41,421 nt of DNA from Clostridiales bacterium Firm_18 (lineage in GTDB: Bacteria > Bacillota > Clostridia > Monoglobales > Firm-18): NCBI GenBank assembly GCA_001604215.1, contig LVAX01000006.1, forward strand, positions 1-41,421, read 5' to 3'. Of the stretch, positions 1-8,334 are shown piece by piece. A program made the position numbers and the translations under genes. Under the pieces are notes generated by a model. The model was not told the origin of the DNA. It saw only the letters and a program-made list of their open reading frames with translations, and searched no databases. The stretch's first letter is position 1; each line of letters opens with the position of its first letter.

Positions 1-28
1 CGGAAGGACGAAAATTTAACAAGGGCAG

Positions 29-58
29 GGCATATAGGGTTCAACTCCCTTATGCCTA
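29..58 (-). repeat. Imperfect stem-loop, copy 1 of a dispersed GCATAAGG hairpin
   Basis: The arms GGCATATAGGG and CCCTTATGCC pair with a single bulged base around a short loop. The same arm sequence recurs near 2335, 15528 and 20022. This copy lies at the left edge of the window, beyond the galE terminator, so any gene it belongs to would lie outside. It could be a leader hairpin of a minus-strand gene, as the other copies appear to be. Confidence 0.45.
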
Positions 59-86
59 AGCGTAAAAATATATATTATAAAATAAA

Positions 87-124
87 CGCTCCGGCAAGAT
101 TTGATTTGCCGGAGCGTCTTTTTT
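87..124. terminator. Bidirectional-looking rho-independent terminator after galE
   Basis: A perfect 11-bp stem (CGCTCCGGCAA with TTGCCGGAGCG) encloses an 8-nt loop. Read on the plus strand it is followed by TCTTTTTT. Read on the minus strand, after the galE stop, it is followed by TTTATTTT. It probably ends the galKE transcript and may also stop transcription entering from the left. Confidence 0.8.
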
Positions 125-127
125 AAC

Positions 128-1117
128 TTATTTGTCGTTATAACCGTTCGGATGTGATTTGTGCCAGTTCCATGCGGTTTCGATTATTGTTTCAAGCTGC
201 GCATATTTCGGTTCCCAGCCAAGCTCCGTTTGAGCTTTTTCACTTGACGCGACCAAAACGGCGGGGTCGCCTTGCCTTCTCGGTGCGACAGCTTCTTTTA
301 TGTTGCGTCCGGTAACCTCCCGGGCAATGTCTATTACTTCTTTTACGCTGAAGCCCTTGCCGTTGCCGAGGTTGCATATTATGCTTTCGTTTGTCTTTTT
401 TAGCTTGTCGAGCGCAAGTATATGGGCGGTCGAAAGGTCGGTAACATGGATATAGTCCCGGATGCACGTCCCGTCGGGCGTGGAATAATCATTTCCGAAA
501 ATGCTTATGGCGTCGCGCTGCCCCAGCGCAACCTGCATGATAATGGGTATCAGATGAGTTTCGGGGCTGTGGTCTTCGCCGATATTCCCGCTGATATGGG
601 CGCCCGCGGCGTTAAAATACCGCAAGGATGCATATTTGATTCCGTAAGCGTTATCCGCCCATTTTAAAGCCCTTTCTACTGTTAGCTTTGTTTCCCCGTA
701 GGGATTTGTAGGAAGTGTTCTGTCGCTTTCTAAAATCGGAATATTTTCCGGCTCTCCGTATGTTGCGGCGGTGGAAGAGAAAACAATATATTCTACGCCG
801 TATTTTTTCATGTTTTCAAGCAGGCAGATCGTTGAGGTAACATTGTTATGATAATACTTCAAAGGGTCCGAAACACTTTCCCCCACAAGGGAATATGCCG
901 CAAAGTCAATAATACTTTCTATTTCGTTTTCGGTAAAAACTTTTTTCATAAACTCACTGTCGCGCAAATCACCTATATAAAGCTTTGCGCCGCCGACAGC
1001 GCTTTTGTGCCCTTTTTCCAAATTATCGACAACAATGACGTTTTGGCCCATATCGATTAGTTCCAAAACGGTGTGGCTTCCTATATACCCGGCGCCGCCG
1101 CAAACCAATACAGCCAT
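128..1117 (-). CDS. galE: UDP-glucose 4-epimerase GalE
   Basis: Interconverts UDP-galactose and UDP-glucose in the cytoplasm, the last step of the Leloir pathway. It also supplies UDP-galactose for surface polysaccharides. The 329-residue product has the extended-SDR NAD-binding motif GGAGYIGSHT at residues 7-16, the catalytic Ser/Thr region SSTAATYGEP near 114-123 and the YGETK dyad (Tyr140, Lys144). This length is normal for the family. I chose the ATG at 1117 because GGGAGG lies 9 nt upstream and the Rossmann fold starts at once; an in-frame upstream ATG at 1144 would add nine residues inside galK. The start lies 1 nt after the galK stop, so the two genes are almost certainly co-transcribed and translationally coupled. 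A terminator follows. Confidence 0.96.
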   Translation of the reverse strand: MAVLVCGGAGYIGSHTVLELIDMGQNVIVVDNLEKGHKSAVGGAKLYIGDLRDSEFMKKVFTENEIESIIDFAAYSLVGESVSDPLKYYHNNVTSTICLLENMKKYGVEYIVFSSTAATYGEPENIPILESDRTLPTNPYGETKLTVERALKWADNAYGIKYASLRYFNAAGAHISGNIGEDHSPETHLIPIIMQVALGQRDAISIFGNDYSTPDGTCIRDYIHVTDLSTAHILALDKLKKTNESIICNLGNGKGFSVKEVIDIAREVTGRNIKEAVAPRRQGDPAVLVASSEKAQTELGWEPKYAQLETIIETAWNWHKSHPNGYNDK

Positions 1118-1118
1118 A

Positions 1119-2303
1119 TTATTTAACCTCCCTTGCCCCGTCACCTATTTCACTTATATAAAAGGATGCGGGATAACCGATTTTTGATTCATAATTTTTG
1201 CCCACATCATTGATAAATTTATCAATGGCTTCTTCCCTGACAATGCTTACCGTACATCCGCCAAAGCCTGCGCCTGTCATGCGTGTGCCTATAACGCCGT
1301 CAATTTTAAGCGCTTCCTCTACAAGGGTATCAAGCTCTATGCCGGTAACCTCGTATAAATCGCGAAGTGAATTATGCGACTCGACCATCAGATGGCCAAA
1401 GGTTTTAATATCATTGTTTAGCAGGGCCTGTATGCTTTTTAAAACCCTGTCGCATTCGTATACCACATGACGGGCCCGCTTCTTAGCGGCGGCGTCTTCT
1501 ATGCTGTGTTTATACTTTTCAAATTCGTCAATAGTTATTTCACCCAAGTAATTTTTTTCGGGGAGACTTTTTTGCAAACTGCGCAAAGCAATATCGCATT
1601 CGCTTCTTCGCTCGTTGTATTTTGATGTCTGCAGGCTCCTTTTTTTATTGGTGTTTGAAATAACTATTTTATAGCCGTCGATGGCAAGGGGCACAAGTTT
1701 ATAAGACAAGTCCTTGCAGTCTAAGAATATGGCATGGTTCTTTCTGCCCATTGCGGAAGAAAACTGGTCCATAATCCCGCAGTTTACCCCAATGTATTCA
1801 TTTTCCGCCTTTTGGCCGATTTTTGCTATTTGTATTAAATCAACGTCATTCTTTATGCCTTTCTTTTCGTTTGAAAAGGTTGCCAGTGCAAAAGCGGCTG
1901 CAACTTCAATGGCGGCGGAGGAAGAAAGGCCCGCACCGTGCGGGGTGGTATCGTCAAAGAGCATGTCGCAGCCTGTTATTTCAAAGCCTTCTTTTTTCAT
2001 TGTATAAGCTATGGCAGCCTGGTAGCTGCCCCAGCCGATATTTTTATAATTTGCAAGGTTGTCTATGTCCAGACTGACGCGGTCGGGCAAATCCGTCGCG
2101 GCAAGGTTAATGGTGTTTTTCCCGTTTTTTCTTGCTATTATAAGAGTCCTCATTGTCAGTGCGGCAGGAAAGACATAGCCGCCGTTGTAGTCGGTATGCT
2201 CCCCTATTAAATTAACTCTTCCGGGAGCGGCAAAAAAACGCAGGTCGGACTCGTTGCCTCCGTATAAATCAAGAAATACTTTTTTTGCCTCGTTCAAATG
2301 CAT
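1119..2303 (-). CDS. galK: Galactokinase GalK
   Basis: Phosphorylates alpha-D-galactose to galactose-1-phosphate with ATP, the entry step of the Leloir pathway. All three GHMP/galactokinase signatures are visible: GRVNLIGEHTDYNGG near the N-terminus, PHGAGLSSSAAIEVA (the ATP loop) and GTRMTGAGFGGCTVS near the C-terminus. The 394-residue form starts at the ATG at 2303, a normal family length. A second in-frame ATG at 2339 would add 12 basic residues; I prefer 2303 because a promoter predicts transcription starting near 2353, which leaves a usual leader, and GAGAGG precedes it, though at a long 13-nt spacing. galE follows by 1 nt. No galT (uridylyltransferase) is adjacent, so the middle step must be encoded elsewhere. 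Confidence 0.95.
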   Translation of the reverse strand: MHLNEAKKVFLDLYGGNESDLRFFAAPGRVNLIGEHTDYNGGYVFPAALTMRTLIIARKNGKNTINLAATDLPDRVSLDIDNLANYKNIGWGSYQAAIAYTMKKEGFEITGCDMLFDDTTPHGAGLSSSAAIEVAAAFALATFSNEKKGIKNDVDLIQIAKIGQKAENEYIGVNCGIMDQFSSAMGRKNHAIFLDCKDLSYKLVPLAIDGYKIVISNTNKKRSLQTSKYNERRSECDIALRSLQKSLPEKNYLGEITIDEFEKYKHSIEDAAAKKRARHVVYECDRVLKSIQALLNNDIKTFGHLMVESHNSLRDLYEVTGIELDTLVEEALKIDGVIGTRMTGAGFGGCTVSIVREEAIDKFINDVGKNYESKIGYPASFYISEIGDGAREVK

Positions 2304-2334
2304 AACCAGCTTCAATCCTCTCTTGTTTTGTTTT

Positions 2335-2353
2335 GGCATAAGGGCCTTATGCT
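2335..2353 (-). repeat. Perfect 8-bp hairpin in the galK leader (copy 2 of the dispersed stem-loop)
   Basis: GCATAAGG and CCTTATGC form a perfect palindrome around one central G. It covers the predicted galK transcription start and the alternative upstream ATG at 2339. It shares its arms with copies near 29, 15528 and 20022. Confidence 0.5.
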
Positions 2354-2359
2354 TACATT

Positions 2360-2388
2360 ATTTTAACACTTTTAGCCAGCAAAGTAAA
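2360..2388 (-). promoter_or_regulatory. Probable housekeeping promoter of galKE
   Basis: On the minus strand, TTTACT (2383-2388) and TAAAAT (2360-2365) are separated by exactly 17 nt. The -10 box is good and the -35 box is weak. No operator could be recognised. Confidence 0.45.
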
Positions 2389-2504
2389 GTCCAAATAAGT
2401 AACGATTTGCAAATTTAAAACGTAACACAGCCGAATAATATTACATATGTTAGTATAGGAAAAGAATTTTTTCTTTCGTTTATTTAATTAATCCGGAGGT
2501 TAAT

Positions 2505-2750
2505 ATGAAAAAAACATTTTTACCGCTTAATGATTTGCCGATAGGCAAAAAAGCCAAGGTTAAGCTGCTTGCTTGCAACGGTCCTGTCCGCAGGCGAATG
2601 CTTGATTTGGGGATGATAGCCGACACAGAAGTGGAGGCTTTGCAGAAAAGCCCTTCGGGGGACCCGGTAGCTTACGGTATAAGAGGTGCCGTTATTGCTT
2701 TGCGCTCCGAGGAGGCGTCGAAAATTTTGGTAGAAGCAAATGTATTATAA
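2505..2750 (+). CDS. feoA: Ferrous iron transport protein A (FeoA)
   Basis: An 81-residue SH3-like cytosolic protein that associates with FeoB and affects Fe(II) uptake. The family pattern is clear: MKKTFLPLNDLPIGKKAKVK, then the conserved RRRMLDLGMIADTEVEAL stretch, then the SPSGDPVAYGIRGAVIALR segment. GGAGG lies 7 nt before the ATG. feoB starts 32 nt downstream, so the two form an operon. The region upstream, divergent from galK, holds a possible extended -10 (TGTTAGTAT near 2448-2456) but I could not find a convincing -35 or a Fur/DtxR-type operator by eye. Confidence 0.93.
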   Translation: MKKTFLPLNDLPIGKKAKVKLLACNGPVRRRMLDLGMIADTEVEALQKSPSGDPVAYGIRGAVIALRSEEASKILVEANVL

Positions 2751-2782
2751 CTTTATCGTTTATTTAAAGGGGATTTGATTTA

Positions 2783-4936
2783 ATGGGTTTGACAAGCAAC
2801 CAGGCGGGAAGGTGCGTTTTTGCAGGTAAAACAACCATAAGCCGCAGCAACAATGCCGGCTGTAAAGTAATTGCACTTGCCGGGAATCCGAATGTCGGAA
2901 AGAGTACGGTATTTAACAGCCTGACGGGACTAAAACAGCATACCGGGAACTGGCCCGGGAAAACGGTCAGCAATGCGGAAGGAAGATATAAGCATAAAGA
3001 TAAAACCTTTATTATGGTGGATCTTCCCGGAACTTACTCGCTTATGGCAAATTCAATGGAGGAAGAGGCTGCAAGGGATTTTTTATGCTTCGGCAAGCCT
3101 GACTGTGTTGTTATAGTTACCGATTCAACCTGCCTTGAAAGGAATCTTAATTTGGTTCTTCAAATAATTGAAATTACCGGCAAAGTTGTGGTATGTGTTA
3201 ATTTGATTGATGAAGCAAAGAGAAAAAAAATAAAAATCAATTGCAGTGTGCTGTCAAAATGCTTAGGGGTGCCGGTAATCCCTACTAACGCAAGAAGCGG
3301 CTGGGGACTTATGGAATTAATGGATGCCGTTTATGATGTTTCCGGTGATGTTGCGGCTGTGGCCCCTGTCAATATTTCATACGATGAAGTTATTGAAAAT
3401 GCAATAGCAATGATTCAGCCGAAAATATACAGCCTGATTGGTAATAAGATAAACAGCCGTTGGGCTGCGCTTAGGCTTTTGGATTCGGATGATACTTTTA
3501 TAAAAGTGCTGGAAAATTATCTTGATTTTGAGTTGTCGGACAATGCTCAGCTGCTTGAAGCCATAAAAGCGGCAAAAGAGTACCTTGCAAAAAATGATAT
3601 CTGTCCCGAACGCTTGCACGATATGATAGTGTCAAGATTGGTTCAAACGGCTGAAAGTATTAGTAATGCCGCCGTTATCTATGAAAACAAGCATTATAGC
3701 AGGACCGACAAAAGAATTGACAATGTTTTGACATCCCGGTTGTTTGGGATTCCCATTATGCTTTGTTTTTTGGCTATAATATTCTGGATAACCATTGTGG
3801 GTGCAAACCTGCCGTCCCGTTTGATATCGGACTTTCTTTTTGCAATAGAGGATAAGCTCACGGATATTTCCATGTCGGCAGGCTTGCCAAAGTGGCTTTA
3901 TGCGGTTACCGTTCAGGGAATATATCGTACCCTTGCATGGGTGGTATCGGTTATGCTTCCGCCGATGGCTATATTTTTTCCCTTGTTTACATTGCTTGAA
4001 GATGTGGGGTATTTGCCGAGAATTGCATTTAATCTTGATAATTTTTTTAAAAAAGCCTGCGCTCACGGCAAGCAAGCCTTAACAATGTGCATGGGTTTCG
4101 GGTGCAATGCCGTGGGAGTTATCGGCTGCCGGATTATCGACTCGCCAAGGGAAAGGCTGATTGCCATTTTAACAAATGTTTTTGTGCCTTGCAACGGGCG
4201 TTTCCCGACTTTGATTGCCGTTTCGGCTATTTTTATCGGGGGGAGGTTTGGCGGTGCATTTGCTTCTTTTGCTTCAACACTTGCCCTCACCGCAGTAGTT
4301 TTGTTTGGCATTTTAATGACGCTGCTTATTTCGTATATATTGTCAAAGACAATATTAAAAGGGCTGCCCTCATCCTTTGCATTGGAACTGCCGCCGTACC
4401 GCAAGCCGCTTATCGGGAGAATTATTGTTCGTTCGGTGTTTGACAGGATACTGTTTGTATTGGGCAGAGCCGCTATAGTAGCTGCTCCCGCAGGCTTGGT
4501 AATTTGGATTATGGCAAATATTACGATAGCAGGTACAAGCCTTTTGGCTTTTGCCGCCAATTTTATTGACCCCTTCGGCAAGCTGCTCGGAATGGACGGG
4601 TATATATTAATGGCTTTTATTTTAGGCCTGCCCGCAAATGAAATAGTTATTCCCATTATTATAATGAGCTATATGTCGGCAGGTTCAATGCTTGAGATAG
4701 AAAGTCTGGAGGATTTAAGACAGCTCCTGATATCAAACGGCTGGACATGGCTTACGGGAGTGTGCGTTATGCTGTTTTCACTTATGCATTTTCCATGCGG
4801 TACAACGCTTTGGACAATAAAAAAAGAAACCCGGAGCGCCGGGTGGACGCTTGCCGCGTTTGCAATCCCCACCGCTGCGGGCATTATATTATGCACTGCG
4901 GTTGCCGGTATTGCCAGGCTTTTGGGGTTGGCTTAA
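2783..4936 (+). CDS. feoB: Ferrous iron transporter FeoB
   Basis: A 717-residue GTPase-coupled inner-membrane permease for Fe(II). The N-terminal G domain shows G1 GNPNVGKST (residues 34-42), G3 DLPGTYSL and G4 NLIDEA. It is followed by a helical spacer and about eight hydrophobic segments from residue ~320 onward. The gate/transport regions read MGFGCNAVGVIGCR and VFVPCNGRFPTLI, where classical proteobacterial FeoB has GCNVPA and SCSARLP. As I recall, this variant is common in Clostridia, so it does not argue against iron as substrate, but metal choice cannot be proven from sequence. The 28 residues before the G domain are typical of clostridial FeoB. It follows feoA in an operon. Its stop lies only 5 nt from the convergent addA stop, with no room for a terminator between. 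Confidence 0.95.
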   Translation: MGLTSNQAGRCVFAGKTTISRSNNAGCKVIALAGNPNVGKSTVFNSLTGLKQHTGNWPGKTVSNAEGRYKHKDKTFIMVDLPGTYSLMANSMEEEAARDFLCFGKPDCVVIVTDSTCLERNLNLVLQIIEITGKVVVCVNLIDEAKRKKIKINCSVLSKCLGVPVIPTNARSGWGLMELMDAVYDVSGDVAAVAPVNISYDEVIENAIAMIQPKIYSLIGNKINSRWAALRLLDSDDTFIKVLENYLDFELSDNAQLLEAIKAAKEYLAKNDICPERLHDMIVSRLVQTAESISNAAVIYENKHYSRTDKRIDNVLTSRLFGIPIMLCFLAIIFWITIVGANLPSRLISDFLFAIEDKLTDISMSAGLPKWLYAVTVQGIYRTLAWVVSVMLPPMAIFFPLFTLLEDVGYLPRIAFNLDNFFKKACAHGKQALTMCMGFGCNAVGVIGCRIIDSPRERLIAILTNVFVPCNGRFPTLIAVSAIFIGGRFGGAFASFASTLALTAVVLFGILMTLLISYILSKTILKGLPSSFALELPPYRKPLIGRIIVRSVFDRILFVLGRAAIVAAPAGLVIWIMANITIAGTSLLAFAANFIDPFGKLLGMDGYILMAFILGLPANEIVIPIIIMSYMSAGSMLEIESLEDLRQLLISNGWTWLTGVCVMLFSLMHFPCGTTLWTIKKETRSAGWTLAAFAIPTAAGIILCTAVAGIARLLGLA

Positions 4937-4941
4937 TATTA

Positions 4942-7900
4942 TTATATCAGCGGGTAAAGCACCGTTTCTTTAACTTTTTTGTTTAAAAGACGGGACAGGC
5001 CTTTTGCATAAAACTCTAATTGCTTTTCATATTCCGCCCTGTCGGAACGTCCGGTTTTATAGTCAATTATTACAAGCTCGCCCTTCTCAACAAAATAACA
5101 ATCAACAATACCCTGAAGCAGTATTATTTCGTTTTTTACGTTATCGCCGAGGGCTTCGAATATTTCGTATGCGGGAATTTCAACAAAAAATCTTACCTCG
5201 CGGTGTACTTCTTCGGCTGCCCTCATGCGTTTTCCGATATCACTTGCAAAAAATGCGGCAAGTGCTTCGGGGCTTATAATATCTTTAAATTCGCTGTTTA
5301 GCATGCCCTTTTCGACCATTTCTTCAAGCTGTCTTTTTATTTCGTTTTCATTGCCTGTTTTATTAATATCAATGTTTTGCAATATAAAGTGTATTATTGT
5401 TCCTTTTAAGGCGGCGGACATTTTATCCCTTTTTTCGATAAATACAGGCTTTTTCAGGTTAATTTCATATTGAACCTGTCCTATGGCCTTGCTTACCGGC
5501 AATTTTGTGGGGATATTGGCGGCTTCGGCGTAGGGGTATTTATATTCAAGGCGGCGGGCAATCTGCTCCGAATACTTTTCAGCGGGAATGCCTTCTGTAA
5601 AGTCATTTATCTTTACATTCTCCCTGCTTTGGATTAGTATGTCGCTCGCAGTATGGAATCGGGCAGTTTTATCTGCTTCATTGCCGAGCGCAATGCCAAT
5701 CCAATCAAGAAATGTATTGTACCGGGAAACCGTATAGGCAAGAGTATCGCTGCTTTTCCATTCGGCTGCTTTTTTTTCCGGATTTGGGCAGCTACCGACA
5801 ATATAAAGCATATCTTTTGCCCTGGTCAGTGCCACATAAAGCACGCGCATTTCTTCCGAAAGAAGAGAAAAATTCTTTTTTAACGAAACGGCAAGCTTCG
5901 ATATGCTCGGGTATTTTATACCCCTTGATATATCGATAAAGTCACAACCTATGCCAAGGTCCGCATCGTATTGAAGGGTTGAATTTAAATCGGTTTTGTT
6001 AAATTTTTCGCCGCAGCGCACCAAGAAAACCACCGGGAATTCGAGGCCTTTGCTTTTATGTATACTCATTAGACTGACAACATTATCGTTTTGGCCCGTA
6101 GTTTTTGCCGATGAATAGCCGTAAGAATACTCCTGCATTGCATCAATATAGTTTAAAAACTCAAAAAGGGATTTATGGGTATCAGCTTCGAACCGGCCGG
6201 CTCTTTCACATAAAAGCCGAAGGTTTGCAGCCCTTTTTTCACCGTCCGGCAGTGTGGAAACAAAGGATAAATAGCCGGTATCGATTAAAATTTTCCTTAT
6301 TAAAAACTCGATTTTTTCCTCGCCTGCCAGGTCACGGTAGTAACTGAGCAGCGATAAAAAATCTTTGCATTTTTTACTGTTACATTCACATACGGCATGA
6401 TAAAACGACAGATTACTTTTTTGCCTTATTTGCGCAAGCTCTTCCTCGGTAAACAAAAACATCGGGCTTCTCATAACCGCAAGCAGGGGAATATCCTGCA
6501 GGGGATTGTCTATTATTTTCAAAAAGGATAGTATGGCAGAAATTTCCTGGGAAATAAGATAATCCCCGGTTTCGTCCTCGCAATAAAACGGGATGCCATG
6601 GGCGGAGAGCTGCTCGGCGAATATTTCCGAAACTCCCTTGTTTTTTCTCGAAAGGATAGCTATATCCCTATATTGCAGGCACCTGGATTTTTGCTCTTTT
6701 TCATCATATATAAGGGGTTTTTCCACTTCAACCAATGATGCTATCCTTTGGGCGGTAAACATTGCCTCCCTGGCAATTTCATCGGTAAGGAGTTCTTCAT
6801 CCGTATATTCGTCGCCCTCTTCAAGCTTTTTGTCGATAATATGCAGTTCCACAACCCCTTCGGTATCACGGCTGCCTATCAGACGGTGTTCTTCTGTATA
6901 ATCCAGCCCCCCGATATTGCTGCTCATTATTTTGGAGAAAATATTGTTAACAAAATCAATAATATTTTTACTGCTTCTGAAATTATGAGAAAGTAAAATT
7001 AATTCCCCGGCGTCCGGATTGCTTTTATAATCCTTTGACTTGGCTGTGAATATTGAAGGCTGTGCGTTTCTGAAGCCGTATATGCTTTGCTTGACATCCC
7101 CAACCATAAACAGGTTGTCGCCCTTCGATATTGCTTTGAAAATAGCTTCCTGGACTCCGTTAGTGTCCTGGTATTCATCAACCATTATTTCATCGAATTT
7201 ATTTTTAATTTCTTGTGAAATCTCCGGGTCAAGGGCAAGCCGGAGCGTAAAATGCTCTAAATCGTCAAAATCCAACAAATTTCTTTCTCGTTTAAGTCTT
7301 GAATATGTATCGGAAAAATCCGAAACAATACTGCAAAGCTCCCCCACAACTCCTGCAAGCATTTGATTGTCGTTTTTTATCTCATTTTCTGTTGCATAAA
7401 AAGTATCCTTGATTTTGGATATTTGTTTTTTAATACTGTTTCTTATTCCTTGAACGTAAGCGGCGGCGCTGTCGTCTGCATCCTTGCTTTTTCTCGGAAG
7501 GGCATCAAAACGTATTTCGTCTAAAAAGCTTTTCATTTCATCCCAGGTGCCGGAGCATTTTTCAAGCATTACGGAAAGCATATTATGCTCTGCTGTGAAT
7601 GATTCAAGATATTTGTCTATGCCGGTGCTGCTTTCAATAACTGTTATGGCATTGCCGTATGCATTAAGCATTCCGCCAATTTCATCTTTGAGCGAGTTTA
7701 ATATAAACAGGCTCCATTCGTCAAATCCTTCGCAGTAAAATTTATTGCGTGCGCACTTTAGCCAATGCCCGGGATTAGCAATGCTTTGCGTAAAGTTGTA
7801 TAGTTTTAAAACAATTTCCGAAAGCAAATTGTCGCTTTGTTTGCCGCCAAAGCCGTCCACAAGGGCTTCAAAACCGCTTGAAGGATTTTCGTATCTTTTT

Positions 7901-8334
7901 TCCAAAACCTCGTCAAGCGCCATTGTGCGCAGTATCGAAAGCTGTGTTTCATCTCCGATTTCAAAATTTGCCGGTATGCCGGCCTTGTAGAAATAGTTTT
8001 TCAAAAAGTCCTTGCAAAAGGAATGTACCGTGGTTATTGTTGCACGCGGAAGAAGTGCAAGCTGTTTGGCGATATGAGGGTTATCGCTGTTTTTATCAAG
8101 CATTTCCCTAAGGGCTTTATGTATTTTAATTTGCATGCCGCCCGCTGCCGCATTGGTAAACGTTACTATCAGCAGCCGGTCAACCATAACGGGTTTTTGC
8201 TCATCCGTTATTGCTTTAATTACACGCTCCACAAGCACGGCGGTTTTTCCGGAGCCTGCCGCTGCGGACACCAAAATGTTTTTCCCGTGTGCTTCAATCG
8301 CACGCTGCTGCTCATTTGTCCATACTATCGACAT
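4942..8334 (-). CDS. addA: ATP-dependent helicase/nuclease subunit A (AddA)
   Basis: A UvrD/Rep-like 3'-5' helicase fused to a C-terminal nuclease. With AddB it resects double-strand breaks up to a Chi-like site and loads RecA. The 1130-residue product opens with TNEQQRAIEAHGKNILVSAA and Walker A AAAGSGKTAVLVERV. Helicase motifs follow: DEYQDTN (Walker B), VGDVKQSIYGFR, LMSIHKSKGLEFPVVF and EEMRVLYVALTRAKD. The RecB-family nuclease motif ELVIIDYKTGRSD is near the C-terminus. I chose the ATG at 8334 because AAGGAGGAG lies about 10 nt upstream and the protein then begins directly at the helicase Q-motif region. It overlaps the end of addB by 23 nt, which suggests translational coupling. Confidence 0.96.
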   Translation of the reverse strand: MSIVWTNEQQRAIEAHGKNILVSAAAGSGKTAVLVERVIKAITDEQKPVMVDRLLIVTFTNAAAGGMQIKIHKALREMLDKNSDNPHIAKQLALLPRATITTVHSFCKDFLKNYFYKAGIPANFEIGDETQLSILRTMALDEVLEKRYENPSSGFEALVDGFGGKQSDNLLSEIVLKLYNFTQSIANPGHWLKCARNKFYCEGFDEWSLFILNSLKDEIGGMLNAYGNAITVIESSTGIDKYLESFTAEHNMLSVMLEKCSGTWDEMKSFLDEIRFDALPRKSKDADDSAAAYVQGIRNSIKKQISKIKDTFYATENEIKNDNQMLAGVVGELCSIVSDFSDTYSRLKRERNLLDFDDLEHFTLRLALDPEISQEIKNKFDEIMVDEYQDTNGVQEAIFKAISKGDNLFMVGDVKQSIYGFRNAQPSIFTAKSKDYKSNPDAGELILLSHNFRSSKNIIDFVNNIFSKIMSSNIGGLDYTEEHRLIGSRDTEGVVELHIIDKKLEEGDEYTDEELLTDEIAREAMFTAQRIASLVEVEKPLIYDEKEQKSRCLQYRDIAILSRKNKGVSEIFAEQLSAHGIPFYCEDETGDYLISQEISAILSFLKIIDNPLQDIPLLAVMRSPMFLFTEEELAQIRQKSNLSFYHAVCECNSKKCKDFLSLLSYYRDLAGEEKIEFLIRKILIDTGYLSFVSTLPDGEKRAANLRLLCERAGRFEADTHKSLFEFLNYIDAMQEYSYGYSSAKTTGQNDNVVSLMSIHKSKGLEFPVVFLVRCGEKFNKTDLNSTLQYDADLGIGCDFIDISRGIKYPSISKLAVSLKKNFSLLSEEMRVLYVALTRAKDMLYIVGSCPNPEKKAAEWKSSDTLAYTVSRYNTFLDWIGIALGNEADKTARFHTASDILIQSRENVKINDFTEGIPAEKYSEQIARRLEYKYPYAEAANIPTKLPVSKAIGQVQYEINLKKPVFIEKRDKMSAALKGTIIHFILQNIDINKTGNENEIKRQLEEMVEKGMLNSEFKDIISPEALAAFFASDIGKRMRAAEEVHREVRFFVEIPAYEIFEALGDNVKNEIILLQGIVDCYFVEKGELVIIDYKTGRSDRAEYEKQLEFYAKGLSRLLNKKVKETVLYPLI

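Noticed and set aside
29..60. T-arm-like sequence (AGGGTTCAACTCCCT) suggesting the 3' end of a tRNA or tmRNA
   Set aside because: The outermost T-stem pair does not form, no CCA end follows, and the sequence fits the dispersed hairpin found at three other places.
2335..2353. Hairpin before galK as a transcription terminator
   Set aside because: No T run follows on either strand and it lies at the predicted galK transcription start.
4063..4656. 197-codon open frame antisense to feoB
   Set aside because: It has no ribosome binding site or family resemblance and is fully explained as the shadow of the feoB membrane domain.
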